A stretch of DNA of 64,000 nucleotides from Diaporthe sp. PMI_573. Lineage: Eukaryota; Ascomycota; Sordariomycetes; Diaporthales; Diaporthaceae. Under the pieces are notes generated by a model. It did no database searches and was not told the origin of the DNA. It saw nothing but the letters and a program-made list of their open reading frames with translations. The translations under genes were made by a program, and so were the position numbers. Of the stretch, positions 20,553-31,357 are shown piece by piece. Where the stretch lies: assembly GCA_021399435.1 (NCBI GenBank), contig JAJTUP010000021.1, forward strand, positions 930,001 to 994,000. The letters are read 5' to 3'. How positions within the stretch are numbered: position 1 is the first letter of the stretch; the number at the start of each line of letters is the position of its first letter.

Positions 20553-22829
20553 ATGACAATCCTCACAGGCCGCCCGTTGCATTGGGCAATCACTGCCGCA
20601 GGTAAGTGAGGCTTTACTACATATACGTGAAATAGTCAAACACTAACCTCAATATTTACAACCCGCAGCCGGCTCCGGCTTCCTTTTGTGTAAGTGAAGT
20701 TATCCCCAGAGTCGTTATCACCGCGCCGCCATTTGGCTGGCCTCGTCAGGGGCACGACAGGGGACACAGCCAGCCAGCAGCTACTGACTTTCATCCCATG
20801 TGTAGTCGGGTATGATCAGGGCGTTATGTCAGGGCTCTTGACGGGCTCAGCCTTCACAGCCCAGTTCCCCGAGATCGACACCAACGAAGGCTCCCATGGT
20901 AGCTCATCTCTGCAGGGCACTGTCGTCGCCATCTACGAGATCGGCTGCTTCTTCGGCTCCATCCTCGCCCTAGTCTTTGGAGAAAAACTTGGCCGAAGGA
21001 TGACGATTGTGATCGGGTGTCTCATACTATGTGTCGGTGGGGCACTCCAGGCTTCTGCGTATTCGATCCCGCATCTCATCGTTGGGCGCATTGTGGCGGG
21101 TCTTGGAAATGGCATGAACACTAGTACCATTCGTAAGTCTTGTCCGCGTCTGGGCGTCCTCTGATCTTTCTTTACCATGGGCAGTATCGATGGGCTGACA
21201 CTGCCCTGAAGCCGTGTGGCATTCTGAGCTGATGCAGGCGGATAAGCGTGGAAAAGGAGTAAGCTTGACAACTACTGTTGGTTTCTGTTGTCCAAAACAC
21301 TTTACTGACGAGACATTACTATAAAAGCTTAGCATCGAGCTTGCCATCAATATCTTTGGTGTCATGACAGCTTACTGGGTGGATTATGGAATGTCGTATG
21401 TCAACAATCATGCGCAGTTCCGCTTCCCATTAGCTTTGCAGTGCCTTTTCGCTGTTGTCACAATTGCCCTCATGCTCCTCTTGCCCGAGTCTCCACGATG
21501 GGTAAGTGTCCAAGATATCTGTTGAAGACCTGTGTGGCACTTCAAAAACTAATGGATCCTCGGCGGACAGCTTATTGCACAAGACCGGCACGATGATGCA
21601 CGCCACATCCTCCTGGCCCTGCTCCCCAAGAACAAACCCGACGAGGACTTTGTCAACAGAGAGATGTCCGAAATCCAGCATGCGATCGATGAAGAGAGAG
21701 AGGCAGCCCACGGAAGCTCATACAAGGCTCTCTTTAAGAATGGGCCACAAAAGTTCTTCTATCGCACCATGCTGGGCATCGGAGGCCAGTTCATGCAACA
21801 GCTATCGTATGTAGCTGTCCGCCACATTGCTTTCCATCCGTCCGCTAACAGAGATCTTTTTCAGTGGAATCAACTTGATCACCTACTACGCACCTGTCAT
21901 CTGTAAGCAAGCCTTCCGCACCCCCCGGAGCCTTTCATTTCCCCGACTTCGCCTACCACTGCTTTACAGTGGAAGGCTTCATGATGCTCAATAGCCTTGG
22001 GACTCATATCATCGTTTCGAATGCATGGTTCGTTCGAGTACTATTGTGCTGACACCTTTGAACAGTCCAGCAGTCCGTCGGGCTTACCCACAACGTGTCC
22101 ATGCTGCTGGCCGGATTCAACGGGGTAGCCTATTTTCTAAGCTCACTCATCCCGATTTGGATCATCGACAGACTGGGCCGGCGGAAGCTTATGCTTTTCG
22201 CCGCTGCCGGACAAGGTTGCTGTATGGCAATCCTAGCCGGAACCGTATCTGATGGCTCAAGCGCCTCTGGTATTGTAGCATCAGTCATGCTGTTCGCGTT
22301 CAACTTCTTTTTCGCGGTCGGCCTGTTGGCTATTCCCTGGCTGCGTAGGTTTCCCTTCTTTTGATTAATCTGCGCATCGTCTTGATTTTTGGACCTGAAA
22401 TCTAACCTCGGTATAGTTCCTGCTGAGTACGCCCCGCTCGCGATCCGCCAAAGAGCTGCTGCGCTTGCATCGGCATCCAACTGGATCTTCACATTCCTTG
22501 TGGTTGAGATTACACCAGTTAGTATCGGCAACATTGGCTATCGTACTTACGTCTATTTCTGCAGTATGTTTAATCACGCCTGGACATGCCAGACAGGCTT
22601 GTGCGATTTGATAAAGACTGACCTCTTTCTAGTCTTTAACTTCTGCTTCCTGCCCTTGATCTACTTCTTCTATCCAGAAACGCAGAACCTTACACTGGAG
22701 CAAATTGACAAGTTGTTCACTGGAGGGAAGGTTATGCTCCATTGGACACCGTCCATGGGCGAGATCGGCGACGTGGGCGAGGTCAAAGACGGCGTTGTGG
22801 AACAGCACCTCGAGAAGCAGGTTGCCTAG
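20553..22829 (+). CDS. MFS sugar porter
   Basis: Ten exons: 20553-20601, 20669-20689, 20806-21132, 21212-21258, 21328-21501, 21571-21806, 21865-21902, 22066-22344, 22417-22563 and 22633-22829, giving 504 residues. The second exon is only 21 bases. Family signatures appear in order: FGYDQGVMSG in TM1, GEKLGRRMT, VGRIVAGLGNGMNTST, PESPRW at the central loop, DRLGRRK, PAEYAPLAIRQRAAA, and YFFYPETQNLTLEQID near the end. This is the sugar-porter branch of the major facilitator superfamily (hexose, pentose or disaccharide uptake across the plasma membrane). Substrate cannot be told from sequence. Intron 7 (21903-22065, 163 bp) is longer than its neighbours but splicing it restores YYAPVIFQQSVGL, the expected wording. 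Confidence 0.9.
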
Positions 22830-23148
22830 GATCACTGTCTGTCCAACTGGGGTCGGGGAGAGCTCATTTAATTTGCGTGCTTGGTTGCGATTCAGCTATT
22901 CTTTCGGCCATAGCCATACTATCAAGATCTTCCTATCGCTAAGTATAAAGTAAGATGAAGAGGTTGTCCGTTATAGGGCACTTCGGGAATAATCGGGTTT
23001 TGCTGAGGTAAGCCATTTGGAACGACTTTTGGGATAAGATAAGCCTTCTACCTGTTTCTGTAACCTACCACGCAACGCAACATCAACCAAGCTGGACTCA
23101 AGAGTCTGGCCCAAGGGCACGGTCAATTATTTCGTCAAGGAGAACATT
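22830..23148. other. Spacer between sugar transporter and F-box-like gene
   Basis: About 320 bases, tandem arrangement. It would contain the transporter 3' end and the promoter of the next gene. Nothing else is seen. Confidence 0.4.
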
Positions 23149-24423
23149 ATGGCAGAAGTCGGCCATAGGCCATTTCGCTTTCTAGACCTCCCGATTGAAG
23201 TCAGGAACGCCATTTACCATGCTATTCTCTGCGAGCCTCCACCTGCGAAGCTCCGCCGCGTTGAGCAGGCTGATCTTCTATGGCTGCCCGAAGGGATGGC
23301 AATGATCACGCACCCAAGCGAGACACAGATACTACAGTCCAACCGCCAAATCCATGCCGAGGCTAGAGATGTCATGCTTCGAGGGAACCAGTTCATTCGA
23401 ATTCAAGCCCGGGGAATTGGCCAAGTCATCAAAGGGTTTCTGCTCGCCCGGCAAATCCCCATCATCCGCACTACTGCACGCTCAAGGGACAGGTTCAGAG
23501 GCCATGTAATGACCCACTCGATCGAGTTGGCGTCCGACAAGCCTGCAGACTTTCCTGGATCTGAGCACGACACCGATGTTGACCTGGTCATCCTCCTACG
23601 GGACCTCGGTCTGTTCTGCGAAGCCCTTGCCACTCGAGGTGTTTTAATGGTCAGGGGATTCGGCAGTCTCACGAGACACAAATTAACTATTCAAAATCCA
23701 TTCGAATCTACCCTGAGCCCGAGTTTCCTCGGCGAGAAGAACCAGGAGAGGCTACTCCAGCCATACCGCGACCACTTACGCGGGTTCTCACACTTCTCAG
23801 TCGATGGTAGAGTATCCAGCTCATTGGCTGAGTCTGTGAAAAGTGCCGTTGCCAAAGAAGACCTCGCCAAACCCGGAGAAGTCTTGGCCGAGTTCAGACG
23901 CAATAAAGACCTAGGCAACCGCTACTTCAGGCAGAAAGAGTTCCACAAAGCCGCAGAAGCATATACCACAGGTTACATCAAGGTTGCGCTCATCAGAAAC
24001 GGCAACCTCTGGTCACATATTGCGGCCAAGGGAGGGCAGACTTTCCTCCATGCAATTTCTGAGACGTACTACCAGGTGTGTCTCAACTGCGCACAGAATA
24101 TCCTAGTCTTCCTTCGCGAGACATCCGAGTCCGACCGGACCAAGATACGATACTATTGTGGCAAGGCGGACTATCACATCAAATCAGCAATGGCGGCCGG
24201 AGACAACTTCACAACAGACTGGCGGCCGAACCTGCAGCAGATGGCAAAGCTATCGTTCCGGGCTGCGTCGATCGAGCGTGTCTTGGGAAATATGGATGCC
24301 GCAAAATCGCTCATAGATATTGCACGCCAGCAAGCGCCCAGCGATCCGGTCATACGACGTGAGGCGGAAGAAGTTGACGCTTTGATGCGGTCGCAGGCGG
24401 GGCTCGGCCGGCTGTTGCTTTAA
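23149..24423 (+). CDS. F-box-like / TPR hypothetical protein
   Basis: A single uninterrupted frame of 424 residues. Residues ~10-30 read FRFLDLPIEVRNAIYHAIL and residues ~60-85 TQILQSNRQIHAEARDVML, the pattern of many fungal F-box-like proteins. From ~245 the protein changes to a tetratricopeptide style: NKDLGNRYFRQKEFHKAAEA is a good TPR helix pair, and a second unit lies at ~375-410 (SIERVLGNMDAAKSLIDIA). F-box proteins usually deliver targets to SCF ubiquitin ligases, and TPRs bind partners, so an adaptor role is possible but unproven. The coding frame is clean with no disruption. No orthologue name is recognised. Confidence 0.75.
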   Translation: MAEVGHRPFRFLDLPIEVRNAIYHAILCEPPPAKLRRVEQADLLWLPEGMAMITHPSETQILQSNRQIHAEARDVMLRGNQFIRIQARGIGQVIKGFLLARQIPIIRTTARSRDRFRGHVMTHSIELASDKPADFPGSEHDTDVDLVILLRDLGLFCEALATRGVLMVRGFGSLTRHKLTIQNPFESTLSPSFLGEKNQERLLQPYRDHLRGFSHFSVDGRVSSSLAESVKSAVAKEDLAKPGEVLAEFRRNKDLGNRYFRQKEFHKAAEAYTTGYIKVALIRNGNLWSHIAAKGGQTFLHAISETYYQVCLNCAQNILVFLRETSESDRTKIRYYCGKADYHIKSAMAAGDNFTTDWRPNLQQMAKLSFRAASIERVLGNMDAAKSLIDIARQQAPSDPVIRREAEEVDALMRSQAGLGRLLL

Positions 24424-24829
24424 GCAAATTGGGATCAATGGCGGAATCTCACGTGCTTGTCTCGGTGATTGTAGACCTGGTCGGCTATCTGATGTCCTCC
24501 AGGCTCACAATCGTTCAAAAGTTCGGTCCCATGGCCAGAACTGGGTCTTGCTGTTGTCCCAGGCCCCATTGCTAAATGAAGTTGGCTGCTTGCATGAATA
24601 TGGCGGATCCGTACGGCAGCAAGGTATACTACTCCACGACGAGGGATGGCGACAACTCCTCAAGTCCAGATAGCCTCATGACAGCCCAATAGATAACATG
24701 AAGCATTTCCTAGAACTCCTACAAGAGAAGGCAGCTTAATCAGACGCCTTATCTACATACTTTCTAATATATCGGGCCTAGTTCTCGGCTAGCCCCTGCA
24801 ATGAAGCCATCCCACGTAGCCTGTGGTCG
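24424..24829. other. Convergent spacer
   Basis: About 400 bases between the stop codons of the F-box-like gene and the Zn2Cys6 gene. It is AT-richer than the coding DNA. Nothing recognisable. Confidence 0.4.
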
Positions 24830-27592
24830 TCAGCCAGGATCGTCTCCAAATTCGGGGGTTGAACTACTGACCCAGTCAAATTCCATGGTGGAACGGCTGT
24901 TTTCAATCAATATCCCTCCAGTTGATGCGTCAAACTGGGTGCTTAGTCTCGAAATTTCCAGTGGTGCTTCAGGCGATATCGTGTCAGAGGATCCGGCGCC
25001 GGTGCCACTTCCGGCATAAAAGCTTGTAAGCATGCCTTCTAGGAACTCGTGGACTCTTTGAACATCATCACAGACTCCCACGGCCTCTGCCCAGCGGGCA
25101 CACTACAGCATTCAGAGTCAGCCATCAAAGGACCAAGGGAGTAGTTTCATACAAATTAGGGGAGGAAAGGGTCACAATGTGGCTACAGCCTGTCTCAAAA
25201 CCAGCTGCGGGATAAGTTCTTTGAGACACTGGCCACATTTGGCAGAACTTTCTTCTTGAAGGGACCAAATTGTATCCAGAAGCTGCTCACTGATTGTTCC
25301 AAAGTCTGCAAAAGAAAGCCGCTATCCGGAGACGTCTCTTTTTGGGGCTCTTTTTGTCTTAGCTCGAGCTCCATCAAGAGAATCATCGCGGCAAGAGTCA
25401 GCATCTGACGGGTCTGAGAGGCTCTATAGAAAGATGCCTGTAGACCAGATTGTAAATCCAGCAGTGCAACGGCAGACGATATGCATCGGTCTCGAGAGAC
25501 CTGGAACCTCTGGTTGGTTCTTTCCTTCGTCAGGAATCGGCGGTGCAACATACACAAGCCTTTATGGTACATAAATCTTCTAGGCGGTTAGTCACCTGCT
25601 ACGGAACCTAAAGTGTTGCATTCTGGAACATTCCAAAACATGAAGGATGGGGACCCGTAGAAGGAGAAGAATGGTGCTTACACCAGACCCATGTTGGAGA
25701 AGTGTGATGCTGAAAGGGGCTTGTTCTCGTCATCAACCATGGGAGCCGCTCGCATATGTGCAGGGATGCGGTATGCGTCTTGCACGGCGTTATCGGCTTC
25801 GAGCACGGTCTCGTAGGAGACTAAACCGGGAGCATTGTTGATTTCGGCGACACGACCCAGCGCACGGAACAGGCGGCCCTTTACGATAAGGTACGTGACT
25901 GGGGTGGGTTCAGACAGCGGCCGCGACGAAGGTGCATTGATAGTTTGCTCGGATAACTCCCAGTCATGGAGATTGCGAGGCTCCTTGGTGTCCGAGTGTA
26001 TCGCTGATCCCATGCGAGGGAAGCCGCCGAGAAAGGAGGCCATGTCATCCATGCTAATCACGGAAAGCCACGTGCGGCGTCGGTATTCTGCCTGCAGCAT
26101 GGAAATCCCTCGGGAGTTGGAAGGCTCAAGATGATACCCCATGTTGACGGCGGTACGAACAAGGACCCCGGTCATTATCCATAGCCCGCGGCGATTGTCA
26201 TCCTTTCTGTTCAGCTCGGCCGTGGCGTTGAAGCGCAAGGTCTCGACGGTGTACGGCAGACACTTGGAAATGTCACCGCTCAGTAGGCATTGTGCTGTGC
26301 GCATCCGATACAGCTGGAAGAGCGACTCCGATAAGCCCTGATACTCTGATGGTTCCCCGTGTTGGTAGAACGCCAGCATGGTGATTCCAAGAATGGAGAA
26401 CAGGAGGCCCAGCCATATCAAGTTGGTGCGCGATGGATCCTTCCAATGCTCATTATACTAGTAATGCGATTTTGTTAATTGATGAATTCCTAAAACTGCG
26501 CAAGTGGAGGAGGAAGAGCACATCCAGCTTAAGAACATATTTACCTCGTGCATAAAGGTTGGTTCATGGAGTATAGCTGGCATTCGTGAGCGGAGTTCAA
26601 CGCGGCACATGTTGATTGACTTACGAGGGACACTTATAGGGAACGTGTTCCGATCAAAGAATCTGCGTACCAGTTTATCGACTTCAAGCTTGGGTGGCAA
26701 AGTGGATAGAACCTCCAGATGTTCAATCGGCTTGACTTGATTAAAGAGCAGGCTCGATCCATCGACGGTGGGTGAGAACGTAGGAGGTAAGCCACAATCG
26801 CCATCACCGTCTTGCCCTTGACTCCATTGTCGTTTCAGCTGGTTGATCTGACTGACTGTATTTAGCCATGATTGCCTAGAGCTATGTTTATGAAGTATGT
26901 TCCGTAGCGGCTAGGGCTTCCCGGGTCAAGAAAAGAGTAAAGGATGAAGAGAAAGGACAAAAAAAAAAGAGACGAGCAACAGGGACGACGGATTATCAAG
27001 CACTTGAAAATAGAGATATTCGAAAATGCCGGATAATAAAGATTTATAATACCTCTTGGAGCACAACTTGCAAGTCGTCCCCGCTCAGATACATTGAACG
27101 GACACCATCTATAAGTGTTTTCCCAGCACCGGCGACATCTGAAGCATCAGACGCCGACCTGGCCTCAGAGTTGAGGGGCTCAATCGTTTTGTCCCCGTTG
27201 TCCCTCGGGGACGACGTGCCCTGACGCTGAGCGATTAGTTGCTTGACGAGGTTCTCCAAGTGGTCGATTCGTTGGCGCATCTCATCCCCATTATCACCGT
27301 AGGTGGTATTCGGGGCCGTGCTGTGCTTAGATCCGCGGAATTTACAAGAAGCCTGCTCACTACGAGCTGTGCAATTCTGGCAGGGCTTCTCCCGATTACA
27401 TTTGAGTCTGGCAATTCTGTCAGCATTCAATCTTCGGAATCAAGGTCGCTCATAAGAATGAATCCAATATCGTTGGTCCACCCACTTTCTGGTGCGACAG
27501 GGATCGCAGGATAAAGGGACGCGGGATCGGCGGTGACGTCTGCGAGATTGGTCCACACCTCGGGTTGGGAGGACATCCCCGCGGGGCTCCAT
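24830..27592 (-). CDS. Zn2Cys6 transcription factor carrying two introner-like introns
   Basis: Seven exons on the minus strand: 27592-27486, 27407-27053, 26847-26625, 26576-26545, 26457-25682, 25576-25291 and 25102-24830, giving 683 residues. The zinc cluster is at ~28-56: SCDPCRTRK joined to LKCNREKPCQNC, then a sixth Cys in QASCKF. A short leucine-containing coiled coil follows (RQRIDHLENLVKQLIAQR). The fungal-specific regulatory domain starts at ~230 with PPILHEPTFMHEYNEHW, restored by splicing over a 48-bp and an 87-bp intron, and includes YHLEPS and RRRTWLSVISMDD. Intron 5 (25577-25681) is family A and intron 6 (25103-25290) is family B of the repeated introns. The gene is divergent from an SDR and upstream of an oxidoreductase, and may regulate them. 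ATG at 27592 was chosen as the first in frame. Confidence 0.85.
25103..25290 (-). repeat. Introner-like element, family B copy 1 (Zn2Cys6 gene intron 6)
   Basis: Read on the minus strand, this 188-bp intron starts GTGAGCAGCTTCTGGATAC and ends CTGACTCTGAATGCTGTAG. The only related sequence in the window is the last intron of the Jen-type transporter at 52021-52207. Both ends and much of the middle align. Confidence 0.88.
25577..25681 (-). repeat. Introner-like element, family A copy 3 (Zn2Cys6 gene intron 5)
   Basis: Read on the minus strand, this 105-bp intron starts GTAAGCACCATTCTTCTCC and ends CTAACCGCCTAGAAG. It matches the AOX introns along its whole length and carries the pairing arms CTACGGGTCC and GGTTCCGTAG. 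Splicing restores SNMGLV-FMYHKGL. Confidence 0.9.
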
Positions 27593-27907
27593 CAATGGTC
27601 TCAGTAGCAAGTGGTGGGTGTTGTTGCTCACAAGGCTCGAGTTGACTCGAAGGATGAGAATAAGACGCAGAAGGAAGTTCGGGGCATGGGTAAGGTGTAT
27701 TTATGTTAAGTCCGCGGGGATGACGGACTGTGCCGCCGCCCTCGCGCTGCCCGTGTAAGTCCGTGGGCTTACCCACTCTATATCGCCGATAGCCCCTTTC
27801 ACCAGTTATGGCCGAGCTGGTAGGTTATTAAAGACAGAGAACCACAAGTGGGCGACTTTGACCTTTTGAGTTGTAGAGAAAGAAAACTTCACGATCACGC
27901 TCTCACC
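27593..27907. promoter_or_regulatory. Shared divergent promoter, Zn2Cys6 gene and SDR
   Basis: About 315 bases between divergent start codons. It is short enough for one regulator to control both genes. No specific operator is assigned. Confidence 0.45.
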
Positions 27908-28960
27908 ATGCCTTCACTTGGCGATTTTTTCCATGCCCAATTCATCCTCGACATCCCGAAGCCATCCGCATCCTTCGCCTCCCAGACCGTCATCATCACA
28001 GGCGCGAACGGAGGGCTGGGCAAGGAACTCGCCAAACACGTAATTCGCCTAGGGGCCAGCAAGGTCATATTTGGCTGTCGCAGCCTAGCCCGGGGCAATG
28101 AGGCCAAATTAGAGGTTGAGAGCCTCTTAAAATGCTCCCCTCATCTCATCCAGGTCTGGCAGCTAGATCTCGAGTCGCCCACGTCAGTCAAGAACTTTGT
28201 TGATCAGGCCAATGCCCTTCATCGATTAGACACATTTATCAGCAATGCTGGGGTTGGTAACATCGGATTTAAAGTTGTCTATGACACCGAGCGTACACTT
28301 GCTGTCAACGACATTGGTACTTTCTTGCTCGCGTTACAGCTAATCCCGAAGCTCAAGAGGACGGCCAGCGAGTTTGAGACCACGCCACACCTGACTATCG
28401 TCACTTCAGCCTTGTACGATGTGGCCAAGTACCCTGAGCAGCACGGTGAAGACATTTTCAGCTGGTTCAAGGACGAGTCGCACTTCAATAAAATGAACTT
28501 GTAAGACGCGCCTCTCGGGTATGTTGTAACTCCGAGATTATGCTGACAGACCGTGGCGCCACAAAGATACAACCTCTCGAAGCTAGTGCAGTTGTACATT
28601 ATTAGAAGGCTGTGTACTATTGTCGATACGACCACCACCAATGACTCTCACCCGATTGTCATCAACTCTGTTGACCCGTGTTTCTGCAAGACGGGCCTTT
28701 CGGGAGATCTAAAGGGTATCACCAGGCTCATCTTCAAATTCTTCGAATTCATTTCGGCTCGCACCGCTGAGGAGGGTTCTCGCTTGGTAGTCCAGGCAGC
28801 GTCGGCGGGGAGGCAGACACATGGGCTGTACATGCGGGCTGGTGCCGTGCAGGTATATGCCCCTATTGCCCTGGACGACAAAAGAGCCGCGTATGTGTGG
28901 GAGCTTCTCTGCCGGAGGTTGGAGGAGCTGGAGCCTGGTGTCCTGCAGTGTCTCCACTGA
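27908..28960 (+). CDS. Short-chain dehydrogenase/reductase (retinol dehydrogenase-like)
   Basis: Two exons, 27908-28500 and 28567-28960, give 328 residues. The nucleotide-binding motif is TGANGGLG (~37-44), followed by FGCRSLARG, which suggests NADP preference. The mid motifs are SNAGV and the serine of VTSALYD; YNLSK, the catalytic Tyr/Lys pair, begins exon 2 and is restored by the splice. The wording is that of the large fungal group often annotated as WW-domain oxidoreductase or retinol dehydrogenase-like, frequently found beside secondary-metabolism genes. The substrate cannot be read. It stands head to head with a Zn2Cys6 regulator and is followed in tandem by a TOXD-type oxidoreductase. 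Confidence 0.83.
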
Positions 28961-29462
28961 GAGAGACGGTGGGCTTGGCTTTGCATTCGGTTCTGAGCAT
29001 TTGGTTCGGCGCAATAGAAATTACTTGCATGTAGTTTTGGCCTCGTCGCAACCTCCAAGGTTGCTTGGATCCAGTACTTTCTACGACACCGTTGACCGAT
29101 TCATCTTCTGCGCACGGTTTTGTTGCTCCAGATTGTTCTTGCACAAACAAAGACACAATGAGTTGCCTCGTACGGTTGCAGGCAAGAACTGGCAGTCCGT
29201 GTTGGTTTGAGGAAAGAGCTTGTTGCGGATAAGACGGGTTGGATTTGTAATCCAGCGCCTTGGTGTTGAAGAACAAGAGGGTTGTAATCGGCGCTGACGG
29301 GACTTTGAAACATTGAAAGGATTTTGGGATGATAGATTGCGTCGCGTTTCGTGAGCGGAGATACCCCCAAAGTTGGTCCGAATTGTTTCAACTTCTGATC
29401 CCCATCACCCCATCGTCAACCTCGAGTCCTGCGTCAACTGCTCAATTCTCTGTACAAGCACC
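28961..29462. other. Tandem spacer
   Basis: About 500 bases between the SDR and the next oxidoreductase, holding one 3' end and one promoter. Nothing else recognised. Confidence 0.4.
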
Positions 29463-30787
29463 ATGTCAGCCACAAGCAGAGCCGTAATTTGTATCGGGAA
29501 GGGCGAAGCCGCTGTCAAGGAAGTGCCCGTTCCCAGCCTTCGCGAGGGCCACGTTTTGGTCAAGGTTAAGGCGCTGGGTCTGAATCCGACGGATTGGAAG
29601 TCCATTTACAGTGGTGATGCTACGGGCACGAGGATTGGCGTATGTACTAGCCCACCCGTGCCGCAATGGGCCTGGCCCTCCCTCCGCGAGACTTTAGGGC
29701 CTTGATGCACGCAGAAGTGGCTGACCCGCAGCAGTGCGATTACGCAGGAGTGGTTGAAGAAGTCGGTCCGGGTGTGACGAAGCCGTTGAAGAAGGGAGAC
29801 CGCGTGTGCGGAATGGCCCACGGAGGGTGAGTAATATTTTCTAGTGTGAACCGGAACGACGAGAGATATGTCAACTGGTGTCGATGGAACCGCTTTGCTT
29901 TGCAAGGGACACAGCGCATGGCCAGAAACAACGATTCTGGAACCACTAGACAAATATTATTGCTCGAGAAGGAGGGTTCTGACGTTCATTGTAACAGGAT
30001 CGATGCTGAAAGAGGTGCCTTCGGGGACTACATCATTGCAAATGCTAGCATACAGTTGAATATCCCGGACAACGTCAGCTTCGAAGAGGCTGCCACTCTC
30101 GGGGTCGGTATCACAACTGTTGGCCAGGGGCTGTACCAGTTCCTAAAACTTCCCCTCCCAACGAGCCCGCTATCCACACCCAAGCCTATCCTGATCAACG
30201 GAGGAAGCACCGCAACCGGGATCTTGGGAATCCAATTTGCCAAACTGTCCGGCCTCACCGTTCTCACCACCGCATCCCCTCACAACATCGAGTACCTCAA
30301 GTCTCTGGGAGCGGATGCGGTGTTTGACTACCACACCCCAGCCGAGGAGCTGGCCAAGGAGATTAAAGCCCGCACCGACAACAACCTCACGATCGCGTGG
30401 GACTGCTCGCCCACGCCGGAATCTACCCAGCTCTCGGCCGCCGCCATGAGTGACTCCCAGCCAGGCGTCTACGGAGCCCTTTTGCCCGTCAAGGATGAGA
30501 CGCTGAAGGCCGTTAACCCCAATGTCTCTGGAGGGTTCACAATGGGCTACACCGTCTTTGGCGAGGCATTTAAGCGCGGCGGCCGGGACTATCCTGCCAA
30601 GCCAGAGGATAAGGAGTTCGGCAAGGCTTTTTGGGACCTGAGCCGAGACCTGCTGGCACAGGGGAAGTTCAAGGTTGCCCGGACGTCGGTCAATCAGGGC
30701 GGAGAGGGCCTGGAGGGGGTGTTGAAGGGGTTGGAGGACCTGAGGAATGGGAAAGTGAGCGGCACAAAGCTGGTCTACACCCTATAG
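29463..30787 (+). CDS. TOXD-like medium-chain (enoyl) reductase
   Basis: Three exons, 29463-29639, 29735-29826 and 29998-30787, give 352 residues. The N-terminal GroES-like half has ALGLNPTDWKS and CDYAGVVEEVGPGV; the cofactor half has INGGSTATGILGIQFAKLSG and later SLGADAVFDYH. The catalytic-zinc ligands of alcohol dehydrogenases are not evident, as expected for the zinc-independent TOXD and trans-enoyl-reductase branch, which reduces C=C bonds with NADPH. The C-terminal QGGEGLEGVLKGLEDLRNGK is typical of the branch. Intron 1 ends in a tandem GCAGCAG acceptor, so a Gln may be gained before CDYAG. Intron 2 (29827-29997, 171 bp) has an inverted repeat near its ends. Together with the SDR and Zn2Cys6 gene to the left it could form a small metabolic cluster. 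Confidence 0.87.
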
Positions 30788-31357
30788 GCATGATGCTGCA
30801 GTTTGAGCGGTACTTTGACAAGGTAATGCTGTATTGTGTTCAGAATAGAGCATCCCGTTGTCGTTCACATGCAGCGAGAGGCTTTCACTGCGCATGAATC
30901 CCGCAAATACAGCTGAAAGTGTAGGTTTCTGTCGTAGCCCAGCACGTGGTTACCCTTTAGACTTATAGTTTCCCTTGTGGCTAGAATACCAGCGGTCCCC
31001 AATGGCCTCATCTTTTGAGCTCCAGGTTAATACATGTTGGTTTCAGCAGGTATGTAGATACTTGAGATCAGCTTCGCGCCCGCTCAACCTCTCCTCGTGC
31101 TACCTGAAGTTTGGGCGGATGGGCTGCCTCAGAGCTCGGAGCGCATAGTAACAGAGTGCTGTTTTCGGAACTCAGTTCGCATATAATAAAAAGCCGCATA
31201 TTTAGATATCCATTTACGTATGAGTGAAAACCACCTCCCATAACCGCGGTATTGGCCAATATGCACAAGAATCGACCCCTTTCCCTTGCCAACGCCTAAA
31301 CACCCAAGAAAGAGCCCCCATTGGGCCCTTCTTCCTAACCCTACACCATTCTTACAT
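30788..31357. other. Convergent spacer
   Basis: About 570 bases between two stop codons. No gene or repeat recognised. Confidence 0.4.

Noticed and set aside
21903..22065. 163-bp transporter intron as another introner-like element
   Set aside because: It has a short inverted repeat (AAGCCTTCC/GGAAGGCTT) but no similarity to family A or B and no second copy in the window.
26848..27052. 205-bp intron of the Zn2Cys6 gene as a repeated intron
   Set aside because: It is long and AT-rich, but no other sequence in the window resembles it.
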